A stretch of 64,000 bases of DNA from Scilla litardierei (taxonomy: Eukaryota; Streptophyta; Magnoliopsida; Asparagales; Asparagaceae): contig CM061139.1 of assembly GCA_030789695.1 (NCBI GenBank), forward strand, positions 195,831,641 to 195,895,640. Reading direction: 5' to 3'. Positions 44,415 to 54,770 of this stretch are shown here, piece after piece; positions within the stretch are counted from its first letter, which is position 1; each line of letters starts with the position of its first letter. The notes under the pieces were generated by a model, which had not been told where the DNA came from, did no database searches, and saw only the letters and a program-made list of their open reading frames with translations. The translations under genes and the position numbers were made by a program.

Positions 44415-47188
44415 ATGAACACGAGATCTACGGCGGACCCAGAAGACATATTATTTGATCCCGAGATCGAACGTACCGCGCGGAGACTTAGAGCGGAAAA
44501 GAGACAAGATCCGGAAGGGGGGTATATGACCAACCCGGAAACTCCTGAAGAATTGGCGGCAAGGATGGCAAGGATAATCTCGATTCGAGATAGGCTTCGG
44601 CCTAAGACTTCTTCTACCACCTCGTCCATTGCCATGCCGGGGTTGGCGGCCGACAAGAACTTCGAGCTAAAGACTGAATTGGTGGTTTTGATGCAACAAG
44701 ACCCATTTCATGGGAACGCACATGAGAACCCCCACTACCACATCCAACTATTCTTGTCAAAGTGCGCCACATTCCAGATGCCGGGGGTCTCCAACGACGC
44801 TATCAGACTGCGCCTCTTCCCCTTTACGCTAAAGGACAAGGCGCTCTATTGGTTGAGGACGCAAGCTGAGGGTGTCTTCACCACTTGGGACGAGTTGGCA
44901 AGTGCATTTATTGACATATTTTATCCGCCATCCAAGACGGTGAAGATCCGGAGCGCTCTCATGTCCTTCAAGCAAGGACCACAGGAGACGCTCTATGAAG
45001 CATGGGAGCGTTTTAAGGATTTGCAACACTAATGCCCGCACCACAGTATAGAGGATTGGGAGCTAGTTCATAGCTTCTACAACGGTCTCCAACCGGGGAC
45101 CAAGCAAATTATTGATGCCGCGGCGAATGGTGCAATCTTGTCAAAGACTCCCGAGGAAGCTACGGCCCTAATTGAGGAGATGGCCTCAAATAACCAACAA
45201 TGGGGCGAAGAGCGAGGACACTCCACGTCCTCCTTAAAGCCAACTAGCATCTACGAGGCGAAGGCCGTAGCGGAGCTCACGAGCAAATTTGATTCTCTCC
45301 ACAAGGTGGTGGAGAGATTGGAGAAATTTATCACGGAGCCCCAAGGAAGCCCATCCACCTCCGCACCGACCAACCAAATGTGTGATTGGCAAGACCAATC
45401 TCAAGTCATGTACTCGGGAGGAGAGCAAGGAGAAGGATCCTTGGAGCAAATACAATACGTTGCGGGGAACCAAGGGTATTGGGCCAATCCGGCCGCAAGA
45501 AATCATCCGGGATTCTCCTACGCCAACAATGAAGGAGCCTTGAACCCGCCACAACCACCGCCTCAACAAGCTCGACCACCACCACCCCAACAACAAAACT
45601 ATCCACCGAGGGGGCCTCCGCAACAAAACTTTCAACCGAAGCAACAAGTTCCACCATATAGGCCTCCCGGATACAACCAAGGGTGGAGGAATCAAAATCA
45701 AAACCCTCCACAAGCTCCACAACGAACCGACTTCGAATCTAGAGTGGAGGCGTTCATGGTCGAGCAAAATAAGGTGAATGCTACTTTGAAGGCGGGGCAA
45801 GAATCTCTTAATACCGTAGTGGCTCAAATATCGGAGCAATTAGCGTTGCTCAACCGGAACACTCAAAGATTGCCGGCGCAACCGGAGCAAAACCCACGGG
45901 GCAACACGGGCCACATCAACGCCGTAGTTGCCGTCACTACTAGAGGCGGGAAGGACACCACCCCCGCCATGATTCCTATTGAGGAGGCCGTGGAGGAAAG
46001 CTTGGAGCCGGTTGAGCCGGTAGTTGATGTTGATAAGGAGAAGGAGCCACAAGACAAGGAGAAATCTAGGGCGGAGCGATTAATTGAGGAGAGGCGCTTT
46101 ATACCACCGGTCCCATTTCCCCAAAGACTAGCGAAAGCGAAAATGGAGAAAAGGCTAGCGAAATTCCTCGAGTATCTAAGAGGAGTTAGCCTCAATATTC
46201 CCTTCCTCGACGCCATCGTCGAGATCCCCACGTATGCCAAATTTTTGAAGGACTTGATTTCGGGGAGGAAAAGGAAGGAGAAGATAATGCTAGCCGAGGA
46301 GGGCTCTTGGTTCACCAAGAGAGAGAGGAGCCGGCAAAATTTAAAGATCCGGGGAGTTTTCGGATTCCTTGCACTTTGGGCGGCGTGCCTCTTCAAAAGG
46401 CGTTGGTCGATCTTGGGGCTAGCGTGAGTCTCATGCCCCTCTCCATGTTCTTAAAGCTCAACACCGGGACAAAGTTGAAACCCACCGACATGCGCATTCA
46501 ATTAGCCGATGGCCGGATAACAAGGCCGGTGGGGATCGCCGAGGACATCCCACTTCAAGTCCCGGGGGGAATATGCTTGCCATGTGACTTCGTCATCATG
46601 GACATTAAGGAGGAGGGAGACACCTCATTGATACTTGGACGCACCTTCCTCGCCACCGCCGGAGTCATCGTCGACGTGCGCGAAGGTACACTTACTTTAA
46701 ACGTCGGCAACATCGAGGTGGAGCTCCACATTCCTAAGGCAATGAAGCACATGCCTTACCACGAGGAGCTTGATTACATGGACCTCCTTGATGAGGTGAT
46801 AGAGGAGGCGATTCCTCACTCAATCGGCGCTCTTTTTGATGAAGAATTTGAAGAAGGCCCGGATTTAGGCCAAGATGAAGAGAATAAAGATGATTCCCCC
46901 GACTTCTCCGCTGATGAAGATGAAGGCGACGCTGATGTCGCAAGGATTCGAGAGCTCTGCAAGCTCTCGAAATTAAAGTCTCCAAGGAAAACCCCGCCGG
47001 TGCGGAAATCGGCATCGCCGGTTAAGCCGTTGACCGGGGCAAATGCTAGCTTGGGGGAGCCTCCCCCCAACACCATTCGAGACAAAAGACCTCCGAGGGA
47101 GAACGCTACGCCGCCACGTCCAAATCCAAGCGCGCTCCCCGGGAAGTTTGACGGGTGCATCTCATATGCACCAAACATCCCGCATTGA
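44415..47188 (+). pseudogene. Athila-like gag-protease, broken by one stop and one frameshift
   Basis: The ATG is at 44415. The capsid domain includes VSNDAIRLRLFPFTLKDKAL, SKTVKIRSALMSFKQG and YEAWERFKDLQ. A single in-frame TAA (45030-45032) interrupts it; the same frame continues with a typical gag tail (SKTPEEATALIEEMASNNQQW, then Q/P-rich residues) to about 46310. There a one-base shift moves the protease into another frame (46307-47188). Protease landmarks are FKDPGSFRIPCTLGG, the active site VDLGASVSLMPLS (the L form common in this lineage) and SLILGRTFLATAG. The protein ends after an acidic/basic tail at 47188 with no pol domain. It would build particles for the element. The lineage is clear from motif order; this copy cannot make the full polyprotein without recoding. 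Confidence 0.85.
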
Positions 47189-47218
47189 TTGAAAATTATA
47201 GGGGGTCGAGCTCACGAC

Positions 47219-47259
47219 CTAAAACGAGCGCTTGTCGGGAGGCAACCCGACGGTTTTAG
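47219..47259 (+). other. Stem-loop just after the protease ORF
   Basis: Outer stem CTAAAAC/GTTTTAG, inner stem GTCGGG/CCCGAC, loop AGGCAA. It starts 30 bp after the stop codon. A similar gcttgt-gggaggcaaccc motif is common after gag-pol in plant Ty3 elements, from memory. Confidence 0.6.
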
Positions 47260-47518
47260 CTTTATTTTTACTTTTTCTTTATTTTCGTTTTAGAAATTTT
47301 TAGTGTTTTGAGTCATCCGACCAAAAATTTTGTGATAACGGGTCCTATTTTTCTTGACAGGAGAAGAGATAGGTAGATCCATCATGAGGAGGATGAACGA
47401 GACGACGAGGAGCGCCCCAAGAAGGCGCTCGACGCTTAGGAGGAGAATGAAATCGACTGGAGGAAGAAAGACGGAGTTTAGAGCCCAAACGAAGACAAAC
47501 AGCAGAAATTAAGGCTCA

Positions 47519-47842
47519 CTCGGCCGAGTATACTAGTCACTCGGCCGAGTACACAAGTTCGTCCGGCCGAGCAGCTCACGAACGAGGGAAGTCTGCTGAA
47601 CCCAACTCTCTGTTTATTTTCTTGATTTCGATATAACTGCTACTCGGCCGAGTATATATATTCACTCGGCCGAGTAAAACGGATACCCTCCTAGGGCGAG
47701 TCATGCCGAGTAGCTTGAGTCACTCGGCCGAATGGACTTACTCCACTCGGCCGAGGCTGGCAAAGCCACTCGGCCGAAGCGATATCGGGGAGAAAATTTC
47801 TATGGTCTCGCTCGGCCGAGTGACCACGTCACTCGACCGAGT
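47519..47842. promoter_or_regulatory. Second CTCGGCCGAG palindrome array, upstream of ORF2
   Basis: Perfect cores at 47519, 47540, 47643, 47665, 47746 and 47811, with about five variants (for example CGGCCGAATGG, CTCGACCGAG). Same motif as the LTR array, but the spacer sequences differ, so it is not a simple copy. Confidence 0.8.
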
Positions 47843-47854
47843 CGTAACTTCTAT

Positions 47855-47862
47855 TATATAAG
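47855..47862 (+). promoter_or_regulatory. Candidate internal TATA box for ORF2
   Basis: TATATAAG lies 13 bp after the palindrome array and about 545 bp before the ORF2 ATG. A GC-rich leader follows, and a T-rich stretch with acceptor-like tttttcacgcgcag at 48216-48229 could be an intron in the leader. Confidence 0.45.
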
Positions 47863-48405
47863 GACCGAGGGGGGCGCGTTTTTCGAAACCGCAAAATTCC
47901 CAAATCGCCCGACCCCTCGGATTCCCCTCGCCCGATACCGCTCGTCCTCACCCCCACTCGCCCGACCAAGCCCGCGCGCGCCGCCGCTCGGCCTGCCACC
48001 GCCGGCCGACCGTCACCGACGCCTCGCCCGAGTCGCCGCCGGCAGCCCCGCCTCCGATCACCTCCGGTTCGCTTATTTTCACCGTTTTCTCCTCTTTTCG
48101 TGTATTTTTTGAGGATCCATGTGCTAAACGCCCCCTAACCCAAATCAATTTCTATATCTATCCATTATACCCCTATTGCTCCATACATTTTGATTATTAC
48201 TCGCTGATATCGCTTTTTCACGCGCAGGTTGCTTATTGGAGCTTAGGGGAGGCCAGGGGAGCTTCTACGGGCTGCTCAGGACTACGTGGAGGCGCGGACT
48301 TCGCACGCTTCCACCGCTTAGCACTCGCGGCGTGTTTTGGTACACTCTTTCCACTCTTTTTGCACACGCCGCACTTTTTCACTTTTCGGCGCGCTCGGGG
48401 CCGAT

Positions 48406-50607
48406 ATGCCGCCCCGGACACGGCCTCGGACGAGGAGACCTTCCGCTAAGCGGAAGAGGTCGGATGACGCCGGCCCCGCCCACGAGGCGGAAGAGTCTCC
48501 TCCTCCTTCCCCCACACACGCCGTCCACCCAGTACAGCCTGCAGGCCCCGCACACCCCACACAGCCTGCAGTGCACCCACAGCCCGCACAGCCTCTTCCC
48601 GCCGATCCACAGCCACCACCACCGGCTCCACTGGTCGGGCCGCTCGGGATTACGTTCCGAGACGACGCACACCGCGCCGTCTTCGAGCGTATCTCCCAGC
48701 GCTCGATCGTACCCTCTAGGTTTGCACACCTCGCTGACCTAGGACGCCTGGGGGTACTTGAGGGGATGCTCACGTTGTACGACAACGTGGGCTGGCGAGA
48801 TTTTTTCCAGGTGTCGACGGATACTTTTACCCGTCCGACACTTGAGGTTTTGAGCTCGATCGCCCGGACCGATGAGGGATGCTCATTCCGGTTCATGGAT
48901 CGAGAGTGCCAGGTCACTCTCGATATGATGAGAGCGTTTTTCTCTTGGCCCGCCGTCCCCGGAGCCGATCGCGGTTACGGCCCCACACATATCCCCCCAC
49001 CCTCTTTCGACGCCGGTGCCTTCTGGGCACGTATCACGGGTCTCCACACCGCCTTTGACCCTAGTAGGGCCAAGGCCTCGGCCATCGTACATCCCTGCCT
49101 TCGCATTGCTCAGCGCCTTATGGCGACGACATTTTTGGCCAGATATGAGCCGGGCACGATGTCTACGCCAGAGCTTTACATGCTCTACGCGATGACACGT
49201 CCCAGAGCTCTATCTAGGGATGGAGATGAGCTTGTCCCCGCCGTCGTGATCGATATCGCGGCATGGTACTTAGACCGCATCATTGTATCGGTGGGCGCTC
49301 GCTCACCGATATGCTGCGGCGGCCTGATTACCTTGCTGGCTCTTATGACCGGCGAGGATTTCCCCGACGACTTGCGACGCGTCCCGGGTCCCACCTCTTT
49401 GTCGATAGATGTTATGGCCCGGATGAAGATGCTGCGTCCGCATGGTGAGCGTCACTGGGTCTGGTTGCACGGCCCTTTCGGTGCCGACCACATGATTCTC
49501 CCGAGCCCAGCTCGGACCCAGATTGCACCAGCCCACGTTGACTGGCTCCCAGCGATGGATGTCCTCATCCCCGCTGCGTACGTGCTCGAGGCCGAGGAGG
49601 CCGAGCAGGCCCACGCTGCCCACGCTGCCCAGGCTGCTCCCGCAGACCCTGGTGCACACCCTGTCGAGCCTGCTGCCGACCCCGTCGACCCTGTGGCCCC
49701 TCAGCCTGTTCCTGACGTTTCCGCTGCTCTTGACACTTCTGTCCCCACCTCTGCCAGTGTCGAGAGTACTCTTGCTGAGCCCATTTCCACCACTGTCACC
49801 ACTTCCGAGGCTGTCCCCACCACTCCTGCCACCACCTCTGGCCCTCTGTCCGTGGAGCCTCTTTGCTCCGCTCTCCCCGAGCGCCCGCAGACCTTTGTTG
49901 AGAGTGGAGAGCCCTCGTTCGCCGCGGTCGTGGAGACCATGGCTAGCATGATCTCCGCTGGGATTGCGCCTTTCGGTCCACACACTTCCACCCCAGCGGT
50001 AGAGTCCTCTGTCTCCACGGCTGCCGTATTCTCTGAGAGCGTCGTGGCGTCTGTCCACACTTCTGTGCCACTGACCTCTCTAGCCGCCTCGCAGCCGCTT
50101 TTGTACTCTTCTTTCGCTGCCGCTGCCTCCACTTCGCACCGCCCGCCCCGACCTCACACTGAGGCCCGGCCCACTTTTCCTGGCGCGGCACCTTTTGTCC
50201 CCTTCCCTGCTGAGCCCGTTACATACTCCACTCGCGTACGCCAGCCTCGCCCTGCGCAGCCCCGACAGGTGCGTCCCTCTGCACCACCCCCGCCCGACAC
50301 TGTACTGCAGAGCATACGTGCTCTTGAGTTGGCGGTGAGTGGTCTTAGAGGAGACCTTAGGACCCTGTCCTCCACCGTCTCTGCGATGGCTGGACGCTTT
50401 GACCTGATCCCTCAGATCCACTACTGCCTGACACAGATCTTAGAGCGTCTGCCGCGCATACCCCCACCCACCCAGCAGGTTCCCACACACACTTCCACAC
50501 ACACTAGACCTGCTTCCACTTCCACGCCCACCCCAGCTCAGCAGCCTACACCACCACCCTCACGACCTCCGCCTCAGGACGGAGACGGCGCGGCACCACC
50601 TTCTTAG
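48406..50607 (+). CDS. Second ORF of the Athila-like element (ATHILA ORF-1-like, 733 aa)
   Basis: The ATG at 48406 is preferred: the frame is open upstream but has no earlier ATG. The N-terminus MPPRTRPRTRRPSAKRKRSD is strongly basic and looks like a nuclear signal. A P/H-rich linker follows. The globular part (about residues 90-380) resembles the plant retrotransposon ATHILA ORF-1 family: FFQVSTDTFTRPTLEVLSS, FRFMDRECQVTLDMMRAFF, then a helical block to GERHWVWLHG. The C-terminal half is A/P/S/T-rich and ends with a short coiled coil (LELAVSGLRGDLRTLSSTV). The whole ORF is open in contrast to gag. Role unknown; proteins in this position are sometimes called env-like, but I see no clear membrane segment. 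It may have its own promoter. Confidence 0.7.
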   Translation: MPPRTRPRTRRPSAKRKRSDDAGPAHEAEESPPPSPTHAVHPVQPAGPAHPTQPAVHPQPAQPLPADPQPPPPAPLVGPLGITFRDDAHRAVFERISQRSIVPSRFAHLADLGRLGVLEGMLTLYDNVGWRDFFQVSTDTFTRPTLEVLSSIARTDEGCSFRFMDRECQVTLDMMRAFFSWPAVPGADRGYGPTHIPPPSFDAGAFWARITGLHTAFDPSRAKASAIVHPCLRIAQRLMATTFLARYEPGTMSTPELYMLYAMTRPRALSRDGDELVPAVVIDIAAWYLDRIIVSVGARSPICCGGLITLLALMTGEDFPDDLRRVPGPTSLSIDVMARMKMLRPHGERHWVWLHGPFGADHMILPSPARTQIAPAHVDWLPAMDVLIPAAYVLEAEEAEQAHAAHAAQAAPADPGAHPVEPAADPVDPVAPQPVPDVSAALDTSVPTSASVESTLAEPISTTVTTSEAVPTTPATTSGPLSVEPLCSALPERPQTFVESGEPSFAAVVETMASMISAGIAPFGPHTSTPAVESSVSTAAVFSESVVASVHTSVPLTSLAASQPLLYSSFAAAASTSHRPPRPHTEARPTFPGAAPFVPFPAEPVTYSTRVRQPRPAQPRQVRPSAPPPPDTVLQSIRALELAVSGLRGDLRTLSSTVSAMAGRFDLIPQIHYCLTQILERLPRIPPPTQQVPTHTSTHTRPASTSTPTPAQQPTPPPSRPPPQDGDGAAPPS

Positions 50608-52613
50608 GCACTCTTGATGCCTTGATCCATTCCTGCCGTTGTGCTGCCCGTCTCTGCTGGGTCATGATGCACTTTTGTCCACCCCCCCTCCCCTCACTTA
50701 TTTTGGTATTATATTTTTGATCATATCTTTTTGTGCATACCATATCATATCTACTTGGGATTCTCATTTTGATCACATTTATATATATCTTTTTGGGAGA
50801 GAGGGAGAGTTTTTGGTGCCGCATTTATTTTCATATCACTCATATCTGTGCATGCATCATTTCCGCATCATATTTTCATTTCTTTATTTTTCCTTTCATT
50901 ATCTTTTTTCTTTCCATCATGCATGCATCCTCACTTGCCCCTCACATTACTTGTCTCTCTGTGTGCCACACTTTGCACATTGAGGACACTGTGCCGTTTA
51001 GCTTGGGGGAGTGAGTTCTCACGTTCTTTTTCGATTGGCCACCTTTATTTTCAGTTTTTCACACCGTTTTTCACTTTTGCACTCATTTTCCTTTTATTTT
51101 TCTTTTATTTTGCCATGCATCACGTTTTCCTTACTTTCCTGTGTGCTGCATTGCATTAGTTCTAGTTTCCTTTTATCTTTACTTCTTTCTTTTTTTCATC
51201 TCATGCTAGAGATGAATTTTCTGTGATGATGTCTACGTGGAGTTAGCTTATTCTATATGCATGCTATATTTGTCATGTCTTAGATTTCATTTCTGATATC
51301 ATATGCTATGACTTGCCTTGCATTTAGGAGTAGTAACCCACACTTTTTCCTCATGAAAATGGATGAAATTTTATTATTAGCTGAGCCTGAATATTCATAT
51401 GTATGATATCACAGAAAACACACCAAGATTCACGCATTGAATGCCTATATCTGGAGTACTGATTTCTTTTCCTTTATCACTTCTATATGCATGAATTGTA
51501 CACTTCACTTCAGGATGATTGAATGATGATTAGCTATGATATATCTGGATTAGTTAGCTTTTTTGTGATCGAAACTGAGTAGATTAGATTACCCTGCTGA
51601 AGTTGTCGTGCATGTCTTATAGAGTGAGCCGAGAGTTATATTTATTTCTTTCTCCACAAATCTTGAACATCATTTCTCTACTTTTAAAAATCATTGGTGA
51701 ATCTCCCCTTAGTGATTCTATTTTATGGCATTTCCCCCGCCATTAATTCCTAGCTCCAAATCTCTTATTCTAAAAAATATATATATAATAAAAGAGAGGA
51801 GAACATTCTTGTATATCATTATCTCTCTCTGAGTTGGGATCATTGTATATATGCAAAAAAAACACAAAAAAAGAGAGAAAAAGAAAAAGAAAAGAGGAAA
51901 AATCCTCAATAAAAGATCCCATCTCGCTTACCTTCTTTCTTCTTTCTCTTCTTTGCCTTTGGAGCTATATAAAAATGGTGATGTAAATATTTTTGTGCCA
52001 CCACGCTTATAGATAAGCTTGGGGGGAGGGGATCCATTGATGTGTGAGAGAGTGACTACTTGACATTGCACGACAACCTAGGCTAAGTAATATTCTATAC
52101 TCGGTGAGATTGTTTCTAGCTTTACGAAATCCAGAAATCTAAGCCTAGCATTCATTTCATGAAATCCATACTTTTCTATTCTCTCTATTCTATGATGTGA
52201 TACTCTTATACTCCAGATAGAAAGCGTTTAATTGAAAAGTGTGTGATCTGAGATTTGTATACCGCTTTAGATGATTCAGGCGATGTTAATTTTAAAATTA
52301 TTCCGTTTTTCATGATTATACCGTCGTTCGTGGGTTTTCTATTTTCTACTTGCACTATTATACTATGATATCAAAATGAGATTCTTTGACATGTATTTCT
52401 CACTCGGTGCATGCTATAAGAGTAAGTGAAACCCACGTCCTGAGAAAATGATCTAGCATCCTTCCTCTTTCCTACTTTCTTTCTTTCTTTCTTTCTTTAT
52501 TTTCATTTGGTTTTCATTCTTCTTCGTTTTTCATTTTTTCGTTTTTCGCCGTTTTCGTTTTCCGAATCCACCGGGTTCGCCTTTTACTTATCTTCCTCGA
52601 GGACGAGTAAGAG
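50608..52613 (+). other. 3' non-coding region of the Athila-like element
   Basis: T- and A-rich with no ORF of note. Contains PPT-like words tagcttgggggag (50999-51011) and taagcttggggggagggg (52013-52030), purine runs (51860-51900) and (TTTC)n (52476-52499). Confidence 0.6.
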
Positions 52614-52630
52614 GCAAGCTTGGGGGATTT
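52614..52630 (+). other. Polypurine tract of the Athila-like element
   Basis: GCAAGCTTGGGGGATTT directly precedes the 3' LTR TGATCACTCC. The upstream ctcgaggacgagtaag context is typical of this lineage. Confidence 0.8.
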
Positions 52631-54451
52631 TGATCACTCCTCATTTTACACCTTTTTTCCGCATGTTTGCATGCCATTTAGATCGCCCAAATCATGTTTT
52701 TCATGATATATCGACGATATTGCGATGCTTTTCACGATTTGTTGTTTTTGTCGCATTTCAGGTGATTTGGCGCGATTTGGAGTGATCATGAGATGCGCTC
52801 ACTTTAGACGGCCACCGACGACCTCCCCGAGGAGTATTTTGCTGTTGGAGAGGAGCGGAAGAAGAATGGATGTCGCAGGAGCGACGAGGAGGCCAAAATA
52901 AGCAGAATGGGCATCTTTTGTGTCCCACTCGGCCGAGTGGAGGAGCCACTCGGCCGACCAGCGAGACACCGCTCGGCCGACCCGTTCAGACACGATTTCC
53001 ATGTGTACTCGGCCGAGCGACGGAGACCACATCGGCCGAGTGACGATACCACGTCCGCCCGAGTGGCGCCCAGACGAAGCCCCTCCAAAATACCGAAGTT
53101 ACTGTTTTTCGGCCATCTGAGCTTCAGAAGACCCACTCGGCCGAGTGGTAAACCACGTCCGCCCGAGTGCAGTGAAGCCATCGGCCGAGTGACGATAGCT
53201 CACTCGGCCGAGCCGCCCCCGAACTGAAGACCCCTGAAGCCCCCGACTTACTGGAAAATTGACAGGGTTTTCACTCGGCCGAGCGACTTTTGTCACTCGG
53301 CCGAGTGCGATGCGCTGCCTGTAGCGAAATTTGCGGAAAACAGGCTGTGCAGGGGCGTTTTGGTCAAGATTTTTGGACGATTTTTGGGGCTATTTAAGCC
53401 CTGTTTTTACCCTAGTTTAGAGAGCCATCTCTTAGATTTTTTGCAGCTTTTTGAGACTACTTTTTAGCTTTATTATTTGTGATTGGAGAAGAGGAAAAAC
53501 TTGGATTTTTTGTTGGATTAATTGAAGAACTACTTTGGTTTGCATCTCTCTTCCCCAAAAACTCTATTTTTATTGTTTATATCATTGTTGTGATGAATTC
53601 CATTGCCTATTTCATTGATTATTTTTGTGCTATTGCTATGATTTGTGAGTAGTCTCCACGTCTTGGGGCGTGGGGATGAACCCTACAAGCCCAATTTCGT
53701 ATTTGTGATAAATTGGAGGAAATTGTGCTAGAATCAATAATTAGAGATTAGATTGGGATCGAATTACTACGGATAGCTAGGTATTCATATCAATTGGGAT
53801 TTGCAAGAGATTGGATCCCAATTTGATAGGAAGCCCTAGAAATCCGAATTGGGTTGGAGTCGGATTTTCGAAGTATCGGTTTGCAAGAGATTGGACCGAT
53901 ACTAGGATCTCCGGTTGCAATTCCGTGCCGATACCCGTTTGCAAGAGATTGGACGGGTAGGAACTATCCTAATTTAGATTGTGGACCGAGTTTGCAAGAG
54001 ATTGGGCTCGGTGCGCAATTGGACGATGATGTTGATCCTAATGCTAGCTTTCCTAGGCTAGGGTTTGCAAGAGATTGGACCCGACCCTAGGATAGCTATA
54101 GACCGGCAACAGCGCGAGAGCGTGAGCTTGGTTCTACATTCAGTTGCAACTAGTTCATCTAAATTCTCATTCTAGCAATTTTGATACCGACGAACCACAT
54201 TTATGAAATACGGTGAGTAGCGGGAATTCCCCATTCCCTAGACGTTCTTTATTTGATTTGATATTTCGCACATTTGTCCGACGATTGTGACAGGATCGCC
54301 CAAGGCAATTCTCTCTATTCTTAAATAGCCAGGTGGATTAGGAGCAAGCACGGTCATTCGTCCTCCCTGTGTTCGATACCCGCTCGCCGCTATACCGTGC
54401 GCTTGCGGTAAAACTACAACCGTTCTTTGGGTGTATACTCGGAAGCGATCA
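52631..54451 (+). repeat. 3' LTR of the Athila-like element (1821 bp)
   Basis: Same length as the 5' LTR at an offset of 10195. The palindrome array, TATA box (53391-53398) and five hairpins (53789-54091) are all present; hairpin 4 is better paired here. Confidence 0.9.
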
Positions 54452-54770
54452 AGTTTTTGGCGCCGTTGCCGGGGAGGCGATTGCGTTTGATTCTTTTTTA
54501 CCCTAGCTATTCTTTTTCTTTTTATTATTATCATTATTTTTATTTCTTATTTCTTGACTAACCCTTCCACGGTATTAATCATTTCTTTGAAACTCTGTTT
54601 CCCCTGTGCATGAACACGAGATCTACGGCGGACCCAGAAGACTTATTATTTGATCCCGAGATCGAACGTACCGCGCGGAGACTTAGAGCGGAAAAGAGAC
54701 AAGATCCGGAAGGGGGGTATATGACCAACCCGGAAACTCCTGAAGAATTGGCGGCAAGGATGGCAAGGAT
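54452..54770 (+). repeat. Surplus PBS and gag-start segment beyond the 3' LTR
   Basis: Repeats 44257-44575: PBS (54458-54475), leader, ATG (54610) and gag codons to ARMARI. It ends at aggat, then joins outer-element RNase H sequence. A normal element ends at the LTR. Confidence 0.9.

Larger units (their letters stand above)
42436..54770 (+). mobile_element. Non-autonomous Athila-like Ty3/gypsy element with surplus 3' PBS-gag segment
   Basis: The 1821-bp LTRs (42436-44256, 52631-54451) run TGATCACTCC...GCGATCA. Between them are a tRNA-Asp PBS, gag-protease (broken), a stem-loop, a palindrome array with a TATA box, a 733-codon second ORF, a 2-kb T-rich non-coding region and a PPT. No RT, RNase H or integrase is present. 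After the 3' LTR, 319 bp repeat the PBS and first 54 gag codons, then stop abruptly at the junction with outer RNase H sequence. The flanks gcgga and cctcg do not match, so there is no target duplication. The 2140-bp repeated blocks differ at about 17 positions by eye. Confidence 0.85.

Noticed and set aside
47732..48112. 126-codon R/P-rich ORF between gag and ORF2
   Set aside because: It overlaps the palindrome array and GC-rich leader; low-complexity and without family motif.
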